This document shows, piece by piece, positions 25,701 to 40,100 of a DNA stretch of 64,000 nt. The DNA is from Lagopus muta (Eukaryota > Chordata > Aves > Galliformes > Phasianidae): positions 136,365,957 to 136,429,956 of the forward strand of contig NC_064433.1 in assembly GCF_023343835.1 (NCBI RefSeq), in the 5' to 3' direction. Below the pieces are notes generated by a model. That model was given only the letters and a program-made list of their open reading frames with translations, did no database searches and was not told the DNA's origin. Position numbers and translations under genes: made by a program. The first letter of the stretch is position 1. Each line of letters opens with the position of its first letter.

Positions 25701-25959
25701 TGGTTTTGATAGAGGACTTGTTAGCTGCACTTTCAGCACACTGATGTGCATTGAAATTTGGGTATGTGTACACTATTGGAGAGTGAGACTCATTCTGAGA
25801 TCTTCCCAACAGGCTCCAGAACCAGCCACCTGACTTGATGCTCAGATGCAACCATATAAATACATCCATACTTCAGAACCGACAGTCAAGTCAGAACTAT
25901 ACATAAAGTTAAGCACGCAGGGCCAGGATTCCCACGCCAAGAGTGGACACAGCGCAGGA
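22742..25959. other. Intergenic DNA upstream of GRTP1
   Basis: No gene or assignable repeat seen. A poly-A run of 13 lies near 23828. Distal regulatory elements of GRTP1 could lie here, but I cannot point to one. Confidence 0.45.
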
Positions 25960-26900
25960 GCTGCGCACCCTGAAATGGCGGAGGACCGCAGCCGACCCTC
26001 CGGCTTGGAGCTGGCGCGTCTCCGCCCCGCTCGCCCCGGGGGGGTCCCTCGAGGAGCCCGGCCGTACCGGGAGCCGCCGCACCGGCACAGAACGGGGGCG
26101 GCCGGGAAACGATACCCGCCCGCGCGGAGGCGGTTGAGGCCGCCCCGGGCGCGGAGCAGCCCGGCCCGGCCCCTGGCACACGGGAGGCGGAACCCGGCGG
26201 CCGCCCCCGCCCCTCAACCGGCGGAGCGTGTCGGGGAGTTGCGCTCGGCGGCCGGAGCTCCGAATGGGGCGGCGGAGGCGGCGCTGCTCGGCTTGAGGAG
26301 AGCCCGCCGGCGGCTCCCGGCCGGAGGGGGCCGAGCGCTGACGGCCGATGGCCGGGCTGGAGGACGGCCGGGAGTGGGCGTACAGGTAGGGCGGGGGGCT
26401 TGGCGGCCCTGGGGAACGCCGTTTGGACAACTTTTTGCCCATCCGAGGGAGGAGGCGAGCCGGGTGCTGGAGCGGAGGCGCCCGGTCCCGGCGGGGACTT
26501 TATCGGACTTAAAATAGCCCTTTCCCCGCTGGCATCGCGACCAGGGCCAAAGGGAGCCGTATGGCTCCCCCCCCCCCGCCTGCAGCGCAGGTGTGAGGCA
26601 GGCTGGCAGCCGGGGCAGGTGCGGGCGGGAGGGAGGAGGTGCCATAGCCGTCCCCTGCTTTGGGCTTCCCCTGTACCCCGCGGGAGATCGAGGGCCGCTG
26701 GTGCAGCGTTTCACTCTGCTGCACGCCCGTGTGCTCGCGTGTACCTAGCGCTGTGCAGGTGCCACCGCGGGGACAAATTCCGTCACTGTGTGAGCACCAG
26801 CAGGTGTGAAGCGGTGTGGGAGGGAAGGTGCCACCGTCCTGCCTTCCCGCAGTGCGTCCGGCTGAAACTCGGCCGGGTTGGGGTGGCTCTGAGACTCCAT
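25960..26900 (+). promoter_or_regulatory. GRTP1: CpG island promoter of GRTP1
   Basis: An abrupt change to very GC- and CpG-dense sequence starts near 25960 and fades by about 26900. It contains GC-box-like cores such as cgcccccgcccc near 26204 and gggcggggggc near 26389, both Sp1-type. The first GRTP1 coding exon (26348-26385) lies inside it. No TATA box is evident, as is usual for a CpG-island promoter. The transcription start cannot be fixed from sequence alone. Confidence 0.75.
26348..26385 (+). CDS. GRTP1: GRTP1 coding exon 1
   Basis: Encodes [12 protein letters not shown] plus two bases of Arg13, then the donor AG|gtaggg. The N-terminal dozen residues are the least conserved part of the protein. 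Confidence 0.85.
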
Positions 26901-29900
26901 TAGCACCCGAGATAAGGTTCTGTGCAGTCATCTGGGTCAGTTTTGCACAGAACGGATCCTTTGCTCTAAGAACTCCTAGAAGCAGTGAAATCTGTAAAAC
27001 TGGCTGAGCAGTGCGTGTGTCACTTCGCTTACATACATTCCACATTGCATATCAAAGGCGTTTAACAGCGTGTGTACAGCAGGGTTTTGTTGGGTTGTGA
27101 GATTTTTTGGCTGCCTTTGGAAATAGCAGCTGGAAGCTATCTGAAGCATTGTAGCTTTTTATTTGTTCATTTATTTTCCCCAACTGCAGGTATGTAGGAA
27201 CAGTTTTGTAAGAATGCTTTATTTTGCAGGGTTGATCCGTATGGGTTTGAGAGGCCAGATGACTTTGATTACGCGTCCTACGAAGCGTTCTTTTCCAGAT
27301 ACCTCGTGGTGCTCACCAGAAGAGCAATAAAATGGTCCAAGCTCCTGAAGGGGAAAAACAGCATACAGAAGGGTTTAAAAGGTGCGGTTACTTGTGGGTA
27401 AAAATGCATTATGGTGGAACCTGTATTAATTGCATTGGTTTGGGCTTTTGAATGTTGTATTCTATTTTCTTATTATAAACAGTAATGATACCTAAGCAAA
27501 TACGCTGCTGTTAGGGAGATCATTGGTTTGATTTAAAGCTTACAAAGGATTAATCCTTCTTTGGCAAACGTTATAATATCTTACTACATCTGTAACCCAG
27601 AGATTACAGCCACGGGAACTTCCAGATGCTGGTGTGCAGCTGTTTGTTGCATGGCATGCTTTGAAAAGATGTGCAGAGCTGCAGAGTCTGCGAGCCCCAG
27701 GATGAGGGTGTGAGGGCTCTGCCAGGAGAGCAATTGCTGACAGCTTTCAAATTCTTCCTTTTGTAAAACAACATTTACCTTGCTGCTCAAAGGATGTGTA
27801 CAGAGAACTGGAGCTAAATGCTTCACAGAGTGAAGGAATTAGGACAAATGCAGTTGAATGTTCAAAGCTCTGCCTCAGGTACAGTCTGAGTGCTAATCTG
27901 GGGGTTGGTTTTTTTCTTTTTTCTACTTCCCTTGGCACCAATAATGAAGTGATAACAAGTTAGACATCTTAAGTGGAACAGTGTATGGAGCGATGTCAGT
28001 CTTGAGGCTGAGGATCACCAGAAAATGTAGGTTTAAGCTATAGTTGCTAAATCATCGAGTCACAGAATGTCCCAAGTAGGAAGGAACCCACAAGGATCAC
28101 TGAATCCAGCTTCTGGTTCCGCACAAGACTACCCAACATTCAAACCCTGTGTCTGAGAGTGCCGTCCAAATGTTCCTTGAACTCCAGCAGCTAGGGGCTG
28201 TGCCCACTGCCCTGGGCAGCCTGTTCCAGTGCCCAGTTACCTGAAAGTAACTACTGCTCTCTTACTTTTCTTGCAAATATAAAGAAGCTTTTACTTAAAG
28301 CGTTACATTTTATATAATGGTAACTATGCAGTATTCTGAGTTGGTGTGGATTGTGGAAAAATTGTTTCCTTATTTTCTTAAAATGTGTGAACTGTGACAG
28401 GTGCAACCTTCAGTAATATCTGTGAGTTGGTCACATCTCTCTCTTGTCACATAGCCTGTTCCAGCCTTGTCACACTCCTGTGACATAGCACTGTGAATGC
28501 CTTTGGCATTGTTTTAGAGCTGAAACTTTGACTAATTCTCTTAGCTTGTCCATTAGACTTCAATAGCAATAGCCATGCTGCCTCTCCACTAATAACCATT
28601 AATGATCATTAATGTTGTGGCAGTATTCAGTAACAGGCTACTGTATTGTATTTTTTAAAGGTCTGCAGCAGTATGTGAGAAATGGGATGTATTAAATCCC
28701 CTGAGAGGGTGCAGGCAGCCTTGATGGTAGCAAGCCCCTTTGTGCTGGTGTGTCATCTTTGATAATATTAATTTTAGCAAAAGGTACTTCAGTTTGTCAG
28801 CTGTGCATAACTATAAGGAGAACAACTGGAATAAGCAGTGTTGGGGAAATGTGGTCTGAGTGTAAATGTAAAGCTGTTAAAAAAGACCTCCCTTGTTATC
28901 TTCAGCTGATACCTTGAGGGAGAAAAGCAGCAGATTAACTTGTACCATTACTGATTTAAATACTTCCCCTCTGATACCAGTATTAAGGTCTGTGGCAGAT
29001 GCACAGAGAATCATGTAAGTAGTGGCTTTGGTGTGCGCCCTGACCTGGAGGAGGACCCTGTGGGAACCCAGAGAGCAGGAGGTCTCTGTACTCTTGTTGA
29101 ATTTCATCCTCTAGAATGAGGGTCCTTGCTCTAAGGCTCTGCTCAGGAGCTGATTCTGATCAACTTCCTTGCTGCAGAAGTCAGCCATAAGCAGGAATCA
29201 TAGAGTGGCCTGGATTGAACAGGACCACAATGATCATCTAGTTTCAACCCCCTGCTATGTGCAGGGTCACCAACCACCAGACCAGGCTGCCCAGGGCCAC
29301 ATCCAGCCTGGCCTTGAATGCCTCCAGGGATGGGGCATCCACAACCTCCTTGGGCAACCTGCTCTAAGGCTTCAACACCCTCTGTGTGAAAAGCTTCCTC
29401 CTAATAACTAACCTAAACCTCCCCTGTCTCAGTTTAAAACCGTCCCCCCTTATTCTATCACTGTCCACCCTTGGAAGCCATTCCACCTCCTGTTTATATG
29501 CTCCCTTCACATACTGGGAGGCCATAATAAGGTCTCCTTGGAGCCTTCTTTTTTCCAGGCTAAACAAGCCCAGTTCCCTCAACCTTTCCTCATAGGAGAG
29601 GTGCTCCAGCTCTCTGACCATCTTAGTGGCCCTTCTCTGGACCCACTATAAGAGCTCCACGTCCTTCCTGTACTGGAGGCCCCAGGCCTGGATGCAGTAC
29701 TCCAGATACCTGAGGAGTGCTTTCTCCCCCACAAACCCAATAGATATATCTGCAAACTCATATTCTCACTTGGAGTTTTCCTGGGGCTGTTTTAAAAGGC
29801 ATCCTGCTATGGCTAGCCATGAGTGAGGCAGCTCTGCAGCTCCACACCCATTTCTCTTTACATGCAGAGAAGCTTAGAATTCCTCTGAGCAGGGTGACTT

Positions 29901-31156
29901 GAGTGAACAGGAAGAAGTGATGACTTGTGCTAATTTTCCAGTTTGGAAATGTGGTGTGTTCACGTGCTGCTGTCATGCCCTGTGTGGTATGTATGTGCTT
30001 CTACTGTAAATAAAAGTAATTAGACTTTGTTTTAACAAGGATAATTAAGGAGTGTATCCTGTTGTTCTGGATCACAGCCTTCTGGCAGGGCGGGCCATGG
30101 GTATTTAGGCTGATAGCTGCCTTTGCTCATTCTCCAGTCTCTTCCTTCATATTGTTTGGTGGTGTTTCGTTTTGCTTTCTGCCCTAGCTAGCTACAATGA
30201 CTTTTATACACATGCACATTTCTAGGTGTTATTTGGTCCCTTAACAACTATTTCGATCTCCTTCATTGCTGAGGTCCACTTAATTATTGCTTCCATCCAT
30301 TTGACTTCTATATTTCTAGGACCAAAAGACAGACAAACTATCAAACCTAATCACCCAAAGGAGCTTAACTCTGGCCAAAAGTATGCTGTGCAAGAGAACT
30401 GACTGTTCTCTTATGAGTGCATTGGACAAAACTGGCCAGTAGCAAAAGGTGCCTTTCTGATCTCGGAGGTTGGTAAAACACAGCAAAAAGTGAAAGAGAT
30501 GGTACAAAACTGTGATTGTAACAGGAGCACTTCTGTTCCTGTGCAGGGCTTGGAGGAAGTAAGGAGCATCTTAGAAAGTCAGTTTGTATGTTTGACAGCA
30601 ATTTGAATGCTTACAGCACAGATCTGTTTTGTTTCTTTTGCAGTGTGTTCATAATGCAAAACTTTCAATTCCTTCTTGGTAAGTTGTTTTCAGCTCTGCT
30701 GTGGAATCTTTCTCTAGGGTCTGAGTTAATTTCCTCAGCATTGAATCGTAACTGTAACATGCAGATGCTTTTTACACTTTTGGAATATTATCAGCAGGAT
30801 AATTTTTGTTTTTAGCTGGTATTTTCCTGTATAATTTGATTTGCCACCTTCCCACTGAGGCCCAGAAGACTTATCTGTGAACCCATCTCATTTTGAGTTC
30901 TCCTGGGCCTTTTTGAAGAGCATCCTGCTATGCTTTCTCCTTGTGCCAAGGTCAAAGACTCATGTCCACTTCTATGAATTAATGTGCAATGCTTTTGGAG
31001 GTGGATGCTAGCTCTGCTTTAGAATGGATAGCTGTTCCAGAAAAATATACTATCTGAATTTGTATTACAGTAGCCCAGTAATGTGCTCATCAGCTATGCT
31101 TGGAGGATTTGCAGGCTCAGTCTGTCTGTGGTGCAGAGCAGAGCAGTGTAAAGGGG

Positions 31157-31197
<41 letters not shown>

Positions 31198-34100
31198 TAA
31201 ATACAACTTTATTTTGTGACAAAAAGGTCAAGAATTATCGTTTTCCTGGTGGGCTTTTCCACCCTTCACAAGCTGGGGAAGCTGGGATAGGCAATTGCCT
31301 GGCTGATATGAGCCTCTGGCCACCTATTGTCATGTGGATGATGACACTGAGGGATAATGAGTGTATGCAGAGCTGCAGGGCTGCTTTCCCCTTGTGCCAA
31401 GGTCAAAGGCTCATCCCCACGACTCTGAATTTAACGTGTGGTGTTGTTGGATGTGGATGCTGGCTCTCCCTTCAGAATTGATAGCTGTTAAAGTACCGTC
31501 TAAATTTATTTGTTACAATATGATAACCCAGTAATTTGCTCAGTCACTGAGCTTCTTAGGAGCATTTGCAGGCTCATCTGGACATTTCACTGACTAAAAT
31601 GAGGGTTCCTCAGATGCATTCCTGCATTTGCTGTGCCTGTCTGTAGGATTTATTGAGCATCAGAGAGCAAAACGTTGTAAAAAAGATGAAGTGGGGATTA
31701 TTAAACATGGAAACTTAAGAATTATTTCCAGTCTATCTAGTAGAAGGCTGTAGTTAGTTACATTATAGCTGGAACAGGAGAGACTATTACCTGTGCTATA
31801 AACACTCATGGGATCACTAAACAAAAACTGCAGCTTGAAGGTCGAGTGTTTCTTGCAAATGTGAAGGGCAGGAACATTTCTCTGAAGGTACCAGATTTTA
31901 AGTGTCTGGAATGCCCATTAAAGATGCATGGATCTCTCCACTGACACTGAGAAAGCAGTTTGGAGTTCTGGAAGATAATGGGCTAAAATAAGGTGAATGC
32001 ATATAGAAAGTCACTGGTTGAGTTCTTGTAAACTCTTCTTTCACTCTGCTGTTTTTAAGGCCAGTTGCCTTTAATTCAGATACTGTTTATCTTGAGTTAC
32101 AGGTCTGTGTGACTGGATATAAGGAGGCTAGGTGATGCTATTGTGTGGAACAACAAAGAATTCCTCATTCTCATTCAAGTCCCATTCTGTTAGTAAGAAA
32201 TATCTGATGCCTTTGTCAGTTTCTTCTCCCTGGAAAAAGCTAGAAAATCTCAAGTGCTTGGCTATCTTTTTTGGATCGTTAGGGTTTAGGATTATGAATT
32301 AATTACCAGCATTGCCTCTGTGTTAACGTCTTTCATTCCACTCCCAGGAGGAAGCTGCTTTGGCTGCTAATAGCCTGATGCTTCTTCCTGCAATCTTGCA
32401 TCCTGGATGTTCATACTGAATCATCATCTTGAATTAACAAACAAACAAAAAGAATGGTGCGATGCAGGTGATAACAGCTATTTTAGATTTGAAAAGACTT
32501 CCCCGTTATTCTGGGAAGAAAAACCTGCTGCACACTCACATTTTTATCACTTCTAAAGCTTAGACACTAGCATCCCATTTCATGTGTATCTTTGTCTGCT
32601 GTGGTTTCAGCACTTAGGTACTAAGCTGAAATCCCAGTGTTATGTTAACATAGCCATTTGTGCTAGAGCATAAGCAAGCAACCAGTGGTATCATACTGGA
32701 AGATGTTAGGGAGAGATCAAAGATGGGCTTCCCTGAACGAAGAAGGACAAAGATTGCTGTTAATATCTCCATCCAGAAAACTGGAAAAGATTCAAAGTCC
32801 TTATGGGAGACAGAGGGCTGGGAGTGAAGATCAGTGTGGGGAGTCTAAGACATACTGTGTAGCTGAGAAGAAAATGTTTGTCCTAATTGGTAGTGTAGGT
32901 TTGAAAGCATAATAATCTGTAGTCAAGAGTTTTCCTTTGACTTAGAAACTTTCTTTTGGTCATTCTGAAAGAAAAGTATAAGTGGAAATATTTTAAAAAT
33001 AAATAAACTAAGAAGAATCATTTTGTTTTGCAGTGAAGAGATATATCAGGAAAGGCATTCCCAACGAACACCGTGCATTGATCTGGATGATCGTGAGTGG
33101 GGCTCAAACCAACATGGAGCAAAACCCTGGATACTACCAGACACTGCTTGAAGGAGAGAAAAATGACAAGCTGGTTGAAGCAATCAAAACAGGTCATTGT
33201 CCTGATAACAGAACCTTTGTCTGTCTGCTGTGCTGTGCCCTTCAAATGTAGGAGATCAAGTATGTGATGGAAAACTTAGGTTTTGGTAGTAGTGGTGAAC
33301 TAACGTGTAAATTAGATTAGCCATAAGCTCTTTAACAGTACAGTTCTTGCCAGGATTATCGTGTGGTCAAAAACAGTAAGGAAGATTAGAAATTATTTGG
33401 GAAGGAACAGCGAACAAACTAGAAAGTATTATGTCATCTCCTAGGTGAATGATGAGTTACTGTGACACCTGCCTTTGTTACTTCCTTCCCCAAAGGACCT
33501 GGAACAGCAGCAAGCACAGTGATGAGGATATTTCATGAAAATGGCAGAAGAGGTTGCTGTTGCCTTTTTCCATCTTGAAAAAGCCAGGTTGTTAAAGTTG
33601 AGGCTTTACTGATTTCTATCTGGAGTTAGATAAGCATTGAAGCTCTTCTTGTTTTATGCCATGTTCCCCTCAACAGCAGCACCACGAGCTTTTGGGGCTG
33701 CACACCTTAGTAAGGCGTTTTGGAACATAATCTTTCATGTTCTGCCTATGCAAAGAGTAGCCAGAAATCTGGTTTGTATCCTGCTCAGAGCTGGAAACAG
33801 CAGAACTCTAATTTCGTGAATACAGAGGAAACTACAACATTGAGTTTCTATAGCCAGCCTTGGTAAGGGCCAGGAGAAGGAGCAAGATGTATTCAGTTAA
33901 GTGTGTTTGCTGCAAGTGAGGAATGAAGCAATTTCTTTTCTCAGTTATCTTTTAACTGCCTGGCTGCTGCACAAGTGAGGGAATGGGATATAGGAAAAAT
34001 GGGGTGGAGGGCTTTATTTGAAGAGGGGGGAAAAAAAAAACTTGGTACTTCAGGGTGATAATTTTCCTTTAGAGATGAAACAGCAGTGTGAATGTATGAG

Positions 34101-37100
34101 GGCTAAAGTAGAGAAGTATTAAAAGTGAATGGAAAATTTATGTTTAACTCAGTAATCTTCTTGACTGTATGAATTTTATTATTGTGGGCTTTAGCTGGGG
34201 ACTGTTTCAATGTAAACTGTTGCCTGACTTTCAGTACGTTTTGCCTACATTGGTTTCCCCTCAGAGTGGTTCTTTGTAAGAGAAAACTAAGTTAAGGTGT
34301 GGAGTTGTTTGGTCATTCGCTTCTCATGTTTGCCGTTCCCTAAATTTTCAGGCAGTCCTGTAGTCGAGCTGTAATGTAATAGGACAGCTCAATGCTGAGG
34401 TTTAGAAACAAGGGAAGAGCAGCCATATTTTCCTCTTATTTCAGGAGGAGGGTTGAGAGGGCACAGCCAACCGTGGACTTTTCCTTCAAATTCTTTGTAA
34501 AATGTGTAAAAGCCAGTGTTTCCTGTTCCTTTTATGTGCCCAGAAGCTCAAAACAGCTTTCATTTACGTTTGGAATTTACTTGCAGTCTGGAAATGTCTT
34601 CAGTGGGATGTAATTAAGTTGCCATCAATTAAGTTGCCAGAGGAACCTGGACAAGCTTGAAAAGCAGGCTCATGAGAACCTAATGAGGTTCAATAAGGCC
34701 AAGTGCAGGGTGTTGCACTTGGGTTGGGTTGTTCCTAGTTACAGATAAGGACTGGGAGACGAACTCCTAGAGAGCAGCCCTGCTGACAAAGACTTTGGAG
34801 TCATGATAGATGAAAAGCTAGACATGAGCCAGCAGTGTGCTCTTGCCGCCCAGAAGGCCAGTGGTGTCCTGGGCTTCATTGAAAGAAGGGTAGCCGTCAG
34901 GGAGAGGGAGGTGATTGTTTCCTTCTGCTCTGCCCTTGTAAAGCCTCAACCAGAGTACTGCGTCCAGGCCTGGGGCCCCCAGTATGGCACGGATGCAGAG
35001 CTGTACAGAGAAATGGTCTAGTTTTGAAGAAAAATCTGATTACTGATAGCAATTAAACTGTCCTTTGACTATTTCCCCTCTTCAACTTGCTGATTCCCAA
35101 TTGATGAGCTTTATTGCTGCTTTTGCTGTATGACACTTGCTGTTGGAACAGGAGAAGTACAAGAGAGAGAAGACATCTTAAGTTTAAGAGCTTAAATAAT
35201 GCCTGTCTCGAAGTTCTGATGGAAATTTTCATAGTTCAGCGTTAGTACATATTTAGAAGGGAATGCATTCCTACTGAGCTTTGTTGTTCGTGCCCTATTA
35301 TAGTAAATCTTGTAGAACAAGTGATGTTGGTATGATAAAATGTGGCTGTCCTCCTGATACAAAGGCTATGTGCTGATTACAGAGAGGTCTGGCTGTAAGT
35401 TAATGTTTGCTTGCTGTGGGTGCCATTGGAAAATATTCCACTTCTAGACCAGGCCATTGAATTGCAGGTAAGTCCATAGTGTGTGCAAATCCTCTCATTA
35501 CACACACAGCTAGCAGCCACATTTGTACTCTTGCATTTCAAGAGTGAAGAGGAGCTGTATTGGTGAGAAACTCACAGTCCCCTTGGCCTGTATGACACTT
35601 TCTGACCTCTGGTGTGAAAATCTGGCTATGTGGGTCAGATGGTGCCTGTGGGATCGTTTGTAACAGGTTCAGAAAAGTGATGCAGGCAATTGCTGTTGAC
35701 TTTTCCCTGGAGACAGTGGACATTTTACTCTCAAACCATAAGTAAGTTTCTCTGAAGGGAGTTGACTTGCTAGTGAGGATTGGGCATGCTCACTAAGTTC
35801 AGGGTATGCAGGAAGCAACAGCGTTAGTTCTTTGGGCTCTGTGTGAGAGATGCTCTAACAGATCATGCCCAAATGGCTTCCTCACCTTGTCTGTCTGCCA
35901 AAATAGCTGAAGGAAGAGCTGGAGGGGAAAAGTGTGTAGTGATACTTCCTCAGAGTACCTTACCTGCAGTCCTCCTCATTGCCTTTCTCCAGTTCTTTTG
36001 GAGATGAGAGGGAATGGAGTTTGTGCAATTCATGCTCTATTTACAAAGAAAACATACTCTGGGATCAGAAAGCAAATAGGAACTGATTGTCTACAGACCT
36101 TCCCCAGGTTGTGAAATTGAAGATGACTTCAGTTTGGTCAGCCTCTGTTCTCTTTGGACTTTTCCTACTCCTTTTTCATCCTTACTCTGCACAGCTGTTG
36201 AGAAGAGCCACAGCTGAAATGTCAGCTTTCATCTTTTCTGTTAAGTCCAGCATATACTTGAATAAACAACAAATTATTCTGATTATGCAAATACAATGCT
36301 GCTCTTCCTACCAAGAGGAAACAAACATAGTTATCCCATAACTGCCTGGCCGCTGCTCAAGTCCTTTTAAAATTATCTTTTTCCTTTTGCTTTTCTTGCA
36401 GGTCACATGGGAGGTGAAATATTTTCTAACCTTCCCATTTCTGTAAATGATTTATTGACTTTAAAAGGAAAAAAAAAAAAAAAATGGTGATTTGTGTGAT
36501 GATTTCTTAATGCTTTCGATTTCCATGAGACTAAACAAGATTTTGAGGGACTCCTGCTTTTAGTTGCGTGCAGCTCCAGTTCGTGTCAAGGCTGTGATAG
36601 ACTTTGTCCTTTATACAGAAACAGCTGATAAGATCTGGTAACTCATAGAACACAAACATCTGTGCAGTAATGTTCACACTGAACTTTTTTTTTGTGCTGA
36701 CTGTCACTGTTACGTTGTTGTTACATATAACCAACATAACTGTTACTTTATTAATGTCTCAGATTTTGAAAATCTTCAAAGCAACGTTGCTTTTAAATAG
36801 AATTTTTCTCCCCACCTTGTGCTTCTACAGATCAGATGTGCAAGTGGACTGGGTGACCTTTGCTCACCCCTCTACAGGGTGAAGCTGGCTAAAAACTTAA
36901 CTCTGCCTTTTTCTTTCCAAGCACCAAAGAGTGTTGGGGTGACTGGCTCAAACCTGCGTGCCTTTTTTTTGGTCCTTTGTAAAGATTTGTGTTTGATCTG
37001 GAAGAAAGGAGTGTTTTGAAATGCCAATAATTGCACAGTCCTTGGTCCGGCATTGAGCTAAGCATGTGGGATGTGCGTAGTCTCCTTCTCCGTGTTCTTG

Positions 37101-40100
37101 CACAAAGGAAGGAACAGACTGTCTGATGGTCACCTCCTAGAGGAAAAAAAAATCATAAAAAAACCCCCCAAACAATCAAAACCAAATTACAAAGAAATTG
37201 TGATTTCAAGTGAAAGTGATCAGTTGCAAGAATAGGTCTTTTATTTGTTTATTTTTTTAATAGTTTGGGAATGTTTGGTGGAAGCCCCCTGGGTGATAAT
37301 TCAACTGATTTGGTTTGTTATGGAATATGCTTTCCTAGAGCTGCAGCTCATTTTGTGCTGTTTGGCTCAATAACATTGTTTTTTTATTGACCTGAGTGGT
37401 TTGCTCTCATTTAGCCTTTGCAGTCACACCATGAGAGAATCCATTCTACAGAATTCCTGTAGTGCTCCTGGAATTGATTTCTGTACACTAATAAGATCAG
37501 TCTTTCTAGGAATAGATTATCTGCAAATGCAGATGGCCTTTTAGCCAAAATAGGGGTAAAGCTGCTCCTGTTAAAACTCATCCACCAAAACCACGGTTTA
37601 ATGAGGTTTTGATTGTACTTCAGGAAAGCTGCAAAAGTTTCTCTGGAAGGCAAAGGGAGGAGCAGCTCTTAACTTTGGTCTTTTTTTCCCCTTCTGTCTA
37701 GACATGAACAGAACGTTTCCAGATAATGTGAAATTCCGTAAAACGGCTGATCCCTGCTTGCAGCACACACTCTACAACGTGTTGGTGGCCTATGGACATC
37801 ACAATAAAGCAGTAGGATATTGTCAGGTATGTGATCACTATTTTTTTTTTTTGGTGCCTCCTCCTAGTATAGGTGGCAAGTGGGAAGAAAATTTGTTTGA
37901 AGTTCATTTTATAAAGTCCTCTGTTCTCTTCCCCTTCTGCACTGAAGACACAAATGCAAACCTAACCCTCATGTATGCTAACCAGCTGTATGCAGAGATT
38001 GTTTGAAACATGGCAATTAAAAAATTGCATAATTTTTCAATGTTATTGCTCTCAGTATTGCATATTTATTAAAATGTTTAATGTTATGGGAACAACAGAA
38101 GATATAGAACTGTGAAGAGTCTGCTTTGCAAACAGAACCTAAACCAAATGCTAGCAACTGCTTTCTGAGGCATGACATAAATAAGTAGAACTCTGCAATT
38201 TTTGCCCTCTCAGACTCTCTGGGGGGGCACTTTCATAGTGCTAGTACATTTCTGGTGTTTGCTGAGACAGCAGCATGGCACTGCCTGCCCTGCTACAACC
38301 AGTGAAGTTCAGAGCCCTGCGAATTTACGCTTCAGAGAAGTTTTCTGTGTGTGCAGTGCTAAATGCCAAGCAGTCTCGTGTCACCATAGATGGATGCAAT
38401 TACTAAGCTATCAGCCTAGAAACAAATAGTTGATGTCCTGGCTAGGAGGCCAAGCACCGTGTAAGGCCGTGCAAGGTCTGTCTGAGCTGCTGTGACTCAA
38501 AGCTTGAAAATGAGCCATTGGGTAAGGTGCAGTGTCCTAATATTTCCACGTTCTGGGAGTGCTACAAGGCCTTCTGTAGTGGGGCAGGTGAATTGAAGAA
38601 ATGAGATCTTGGTTTCCATACAGGCTTCTGGCTTCTTGGTGGCTGTCATCCTCCTCAGAGCCGTGACAACACTGCTGCCTGTAGCCACTGGCAATGCTGC
38701 AGAAGCTGAGCTTAGAATGGGAGACAGCAGGGAGAAAGATAAATAAAGGGGTGAAACTGAAGAAGACAATGTAACCAGCACTGGCTTTCATAGCCTGTAA
38801 ATATTTAAAGATAATGTAATTTTCTGCTAGCCTAGGAAGACTTCCAGGGGAGCTTGCACCTCAGGGACATCTTTTGTAAATTGTCACGCTAGTTTGCTTT
38901 CTGTATTGTTGTAAGTATAGTCTTGTTTGCAGTAGAACAGACATACTTGAGACAACTGAAAGCTGAGGAATAGAAAGAAAGTAGATTAGTGATATTTCTA
39001 TAGCAGTGTTATGGTGAATATGAGCAACAGCTCATTAAAGCTACTGGAGTTTCAACTTTTTACTCAGGATTCTTTGGCTCAAACGTTCTACTGTAGATTC
39101 GTGGTCCACCTGCAGGTGTGTTGCACATCCACACCAGCCATGTTTTGGTTCTGGCCAGAACACTCATTGACTACACTGAGACAGGGCTTTGGGATTATTA
39201 TTTTTAAGGGAAAATTGGAAATAAATCATATACTACTAAGTTTTTTTCTTTCAGTTTTCTCTCTCTGAGCTTTTTAAAGTAATTCTTGGTAGCCATCACC
39301 ATGGAGATTTAACAGCTTATTCAACCGGTGCCTTTTATTACTAAACTTCACCTAATGTTCCAACTGTGTAGAATGGCAGTAAGTTAGCCCATAATCAAAA
39401 GAAATGACATAGAAACTCTTAAGGTAAATGCCTGCATCTTAAAATTCTTCTCTTTCTTTCAGGGCATGAATTTCATAGCTGGATACCTGATTCTTATTAC
39501 AAAGAATGAAGAGGAGTCCTTTTGGTTGCTAGATGCCCTTATTGGAAGAATATTGCCTGGTATGCTAAGAGCTTACACAGTTATCTTTGTATACCAAAGC
39601 CTGGCTTTTCTTTGATCTTTGCATTTTAGTCCATTTTTCAAGATTTTAGATGTTAAATAGGCTGATGTGGACTGAAGACATTTTAGGGACCTGGAAACAA
39701 GGCAAGGACAACACAGAGGCCAAACTTGCGTGCTCTGCAGTCAGACTTCAGCCTTGGTTTTGTTATTTCTCACTCCCTGCTATACCTGTTTGGTAGGTGT
39801 CTTCCTATGCCAGTGTGATGCTGGAGAACAGGGTTTGGATAGTGTCTGGGATTTGTTTGCAGGAATATGAGCTGAGGCATAGAAGAAGCAGTGATTGCAG
39901 AGCACGAAGATGGGTGATGCATGCAGCTTGAGTGCTCAGTCTGCAGCAGTGATTCCCAGTGATTTGGCAGGAGGCAGCGTGACCTTTCTTCAGAAGTAGC
40001 TGCAAGGTAGTGTGGGTTTCTGCCAGACAGGAGACCTCTGAGCAGGCGTGCCTTGGGCACTGTCCATGCAGCAGTATTGCACAGCAAGGCAAACAAATGT

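Larger units (their letters stand above)
27382..33033 (+). other. GRTP1: GRTP1 intron 2
   Basis: 5.65 kb. It contains antisense CR1 copies at 28055-28250 and 29195-29715, a diverged local duplication at about 30930-31130 and 31380-31590, and an uninterrupted A35 run at 31161-31195. No internal exon is recognised. Confidence 0.8.

Noticed and set aside
25846-26517. 223-codon plus-strand frame and several minus-strand frames at the GRTP1 promoter
   Set aside because: Arg/Pro/Ala/Gly-rich products of CpG-island composition. The GRTP1 start is in a different frame and is supported by splicing.
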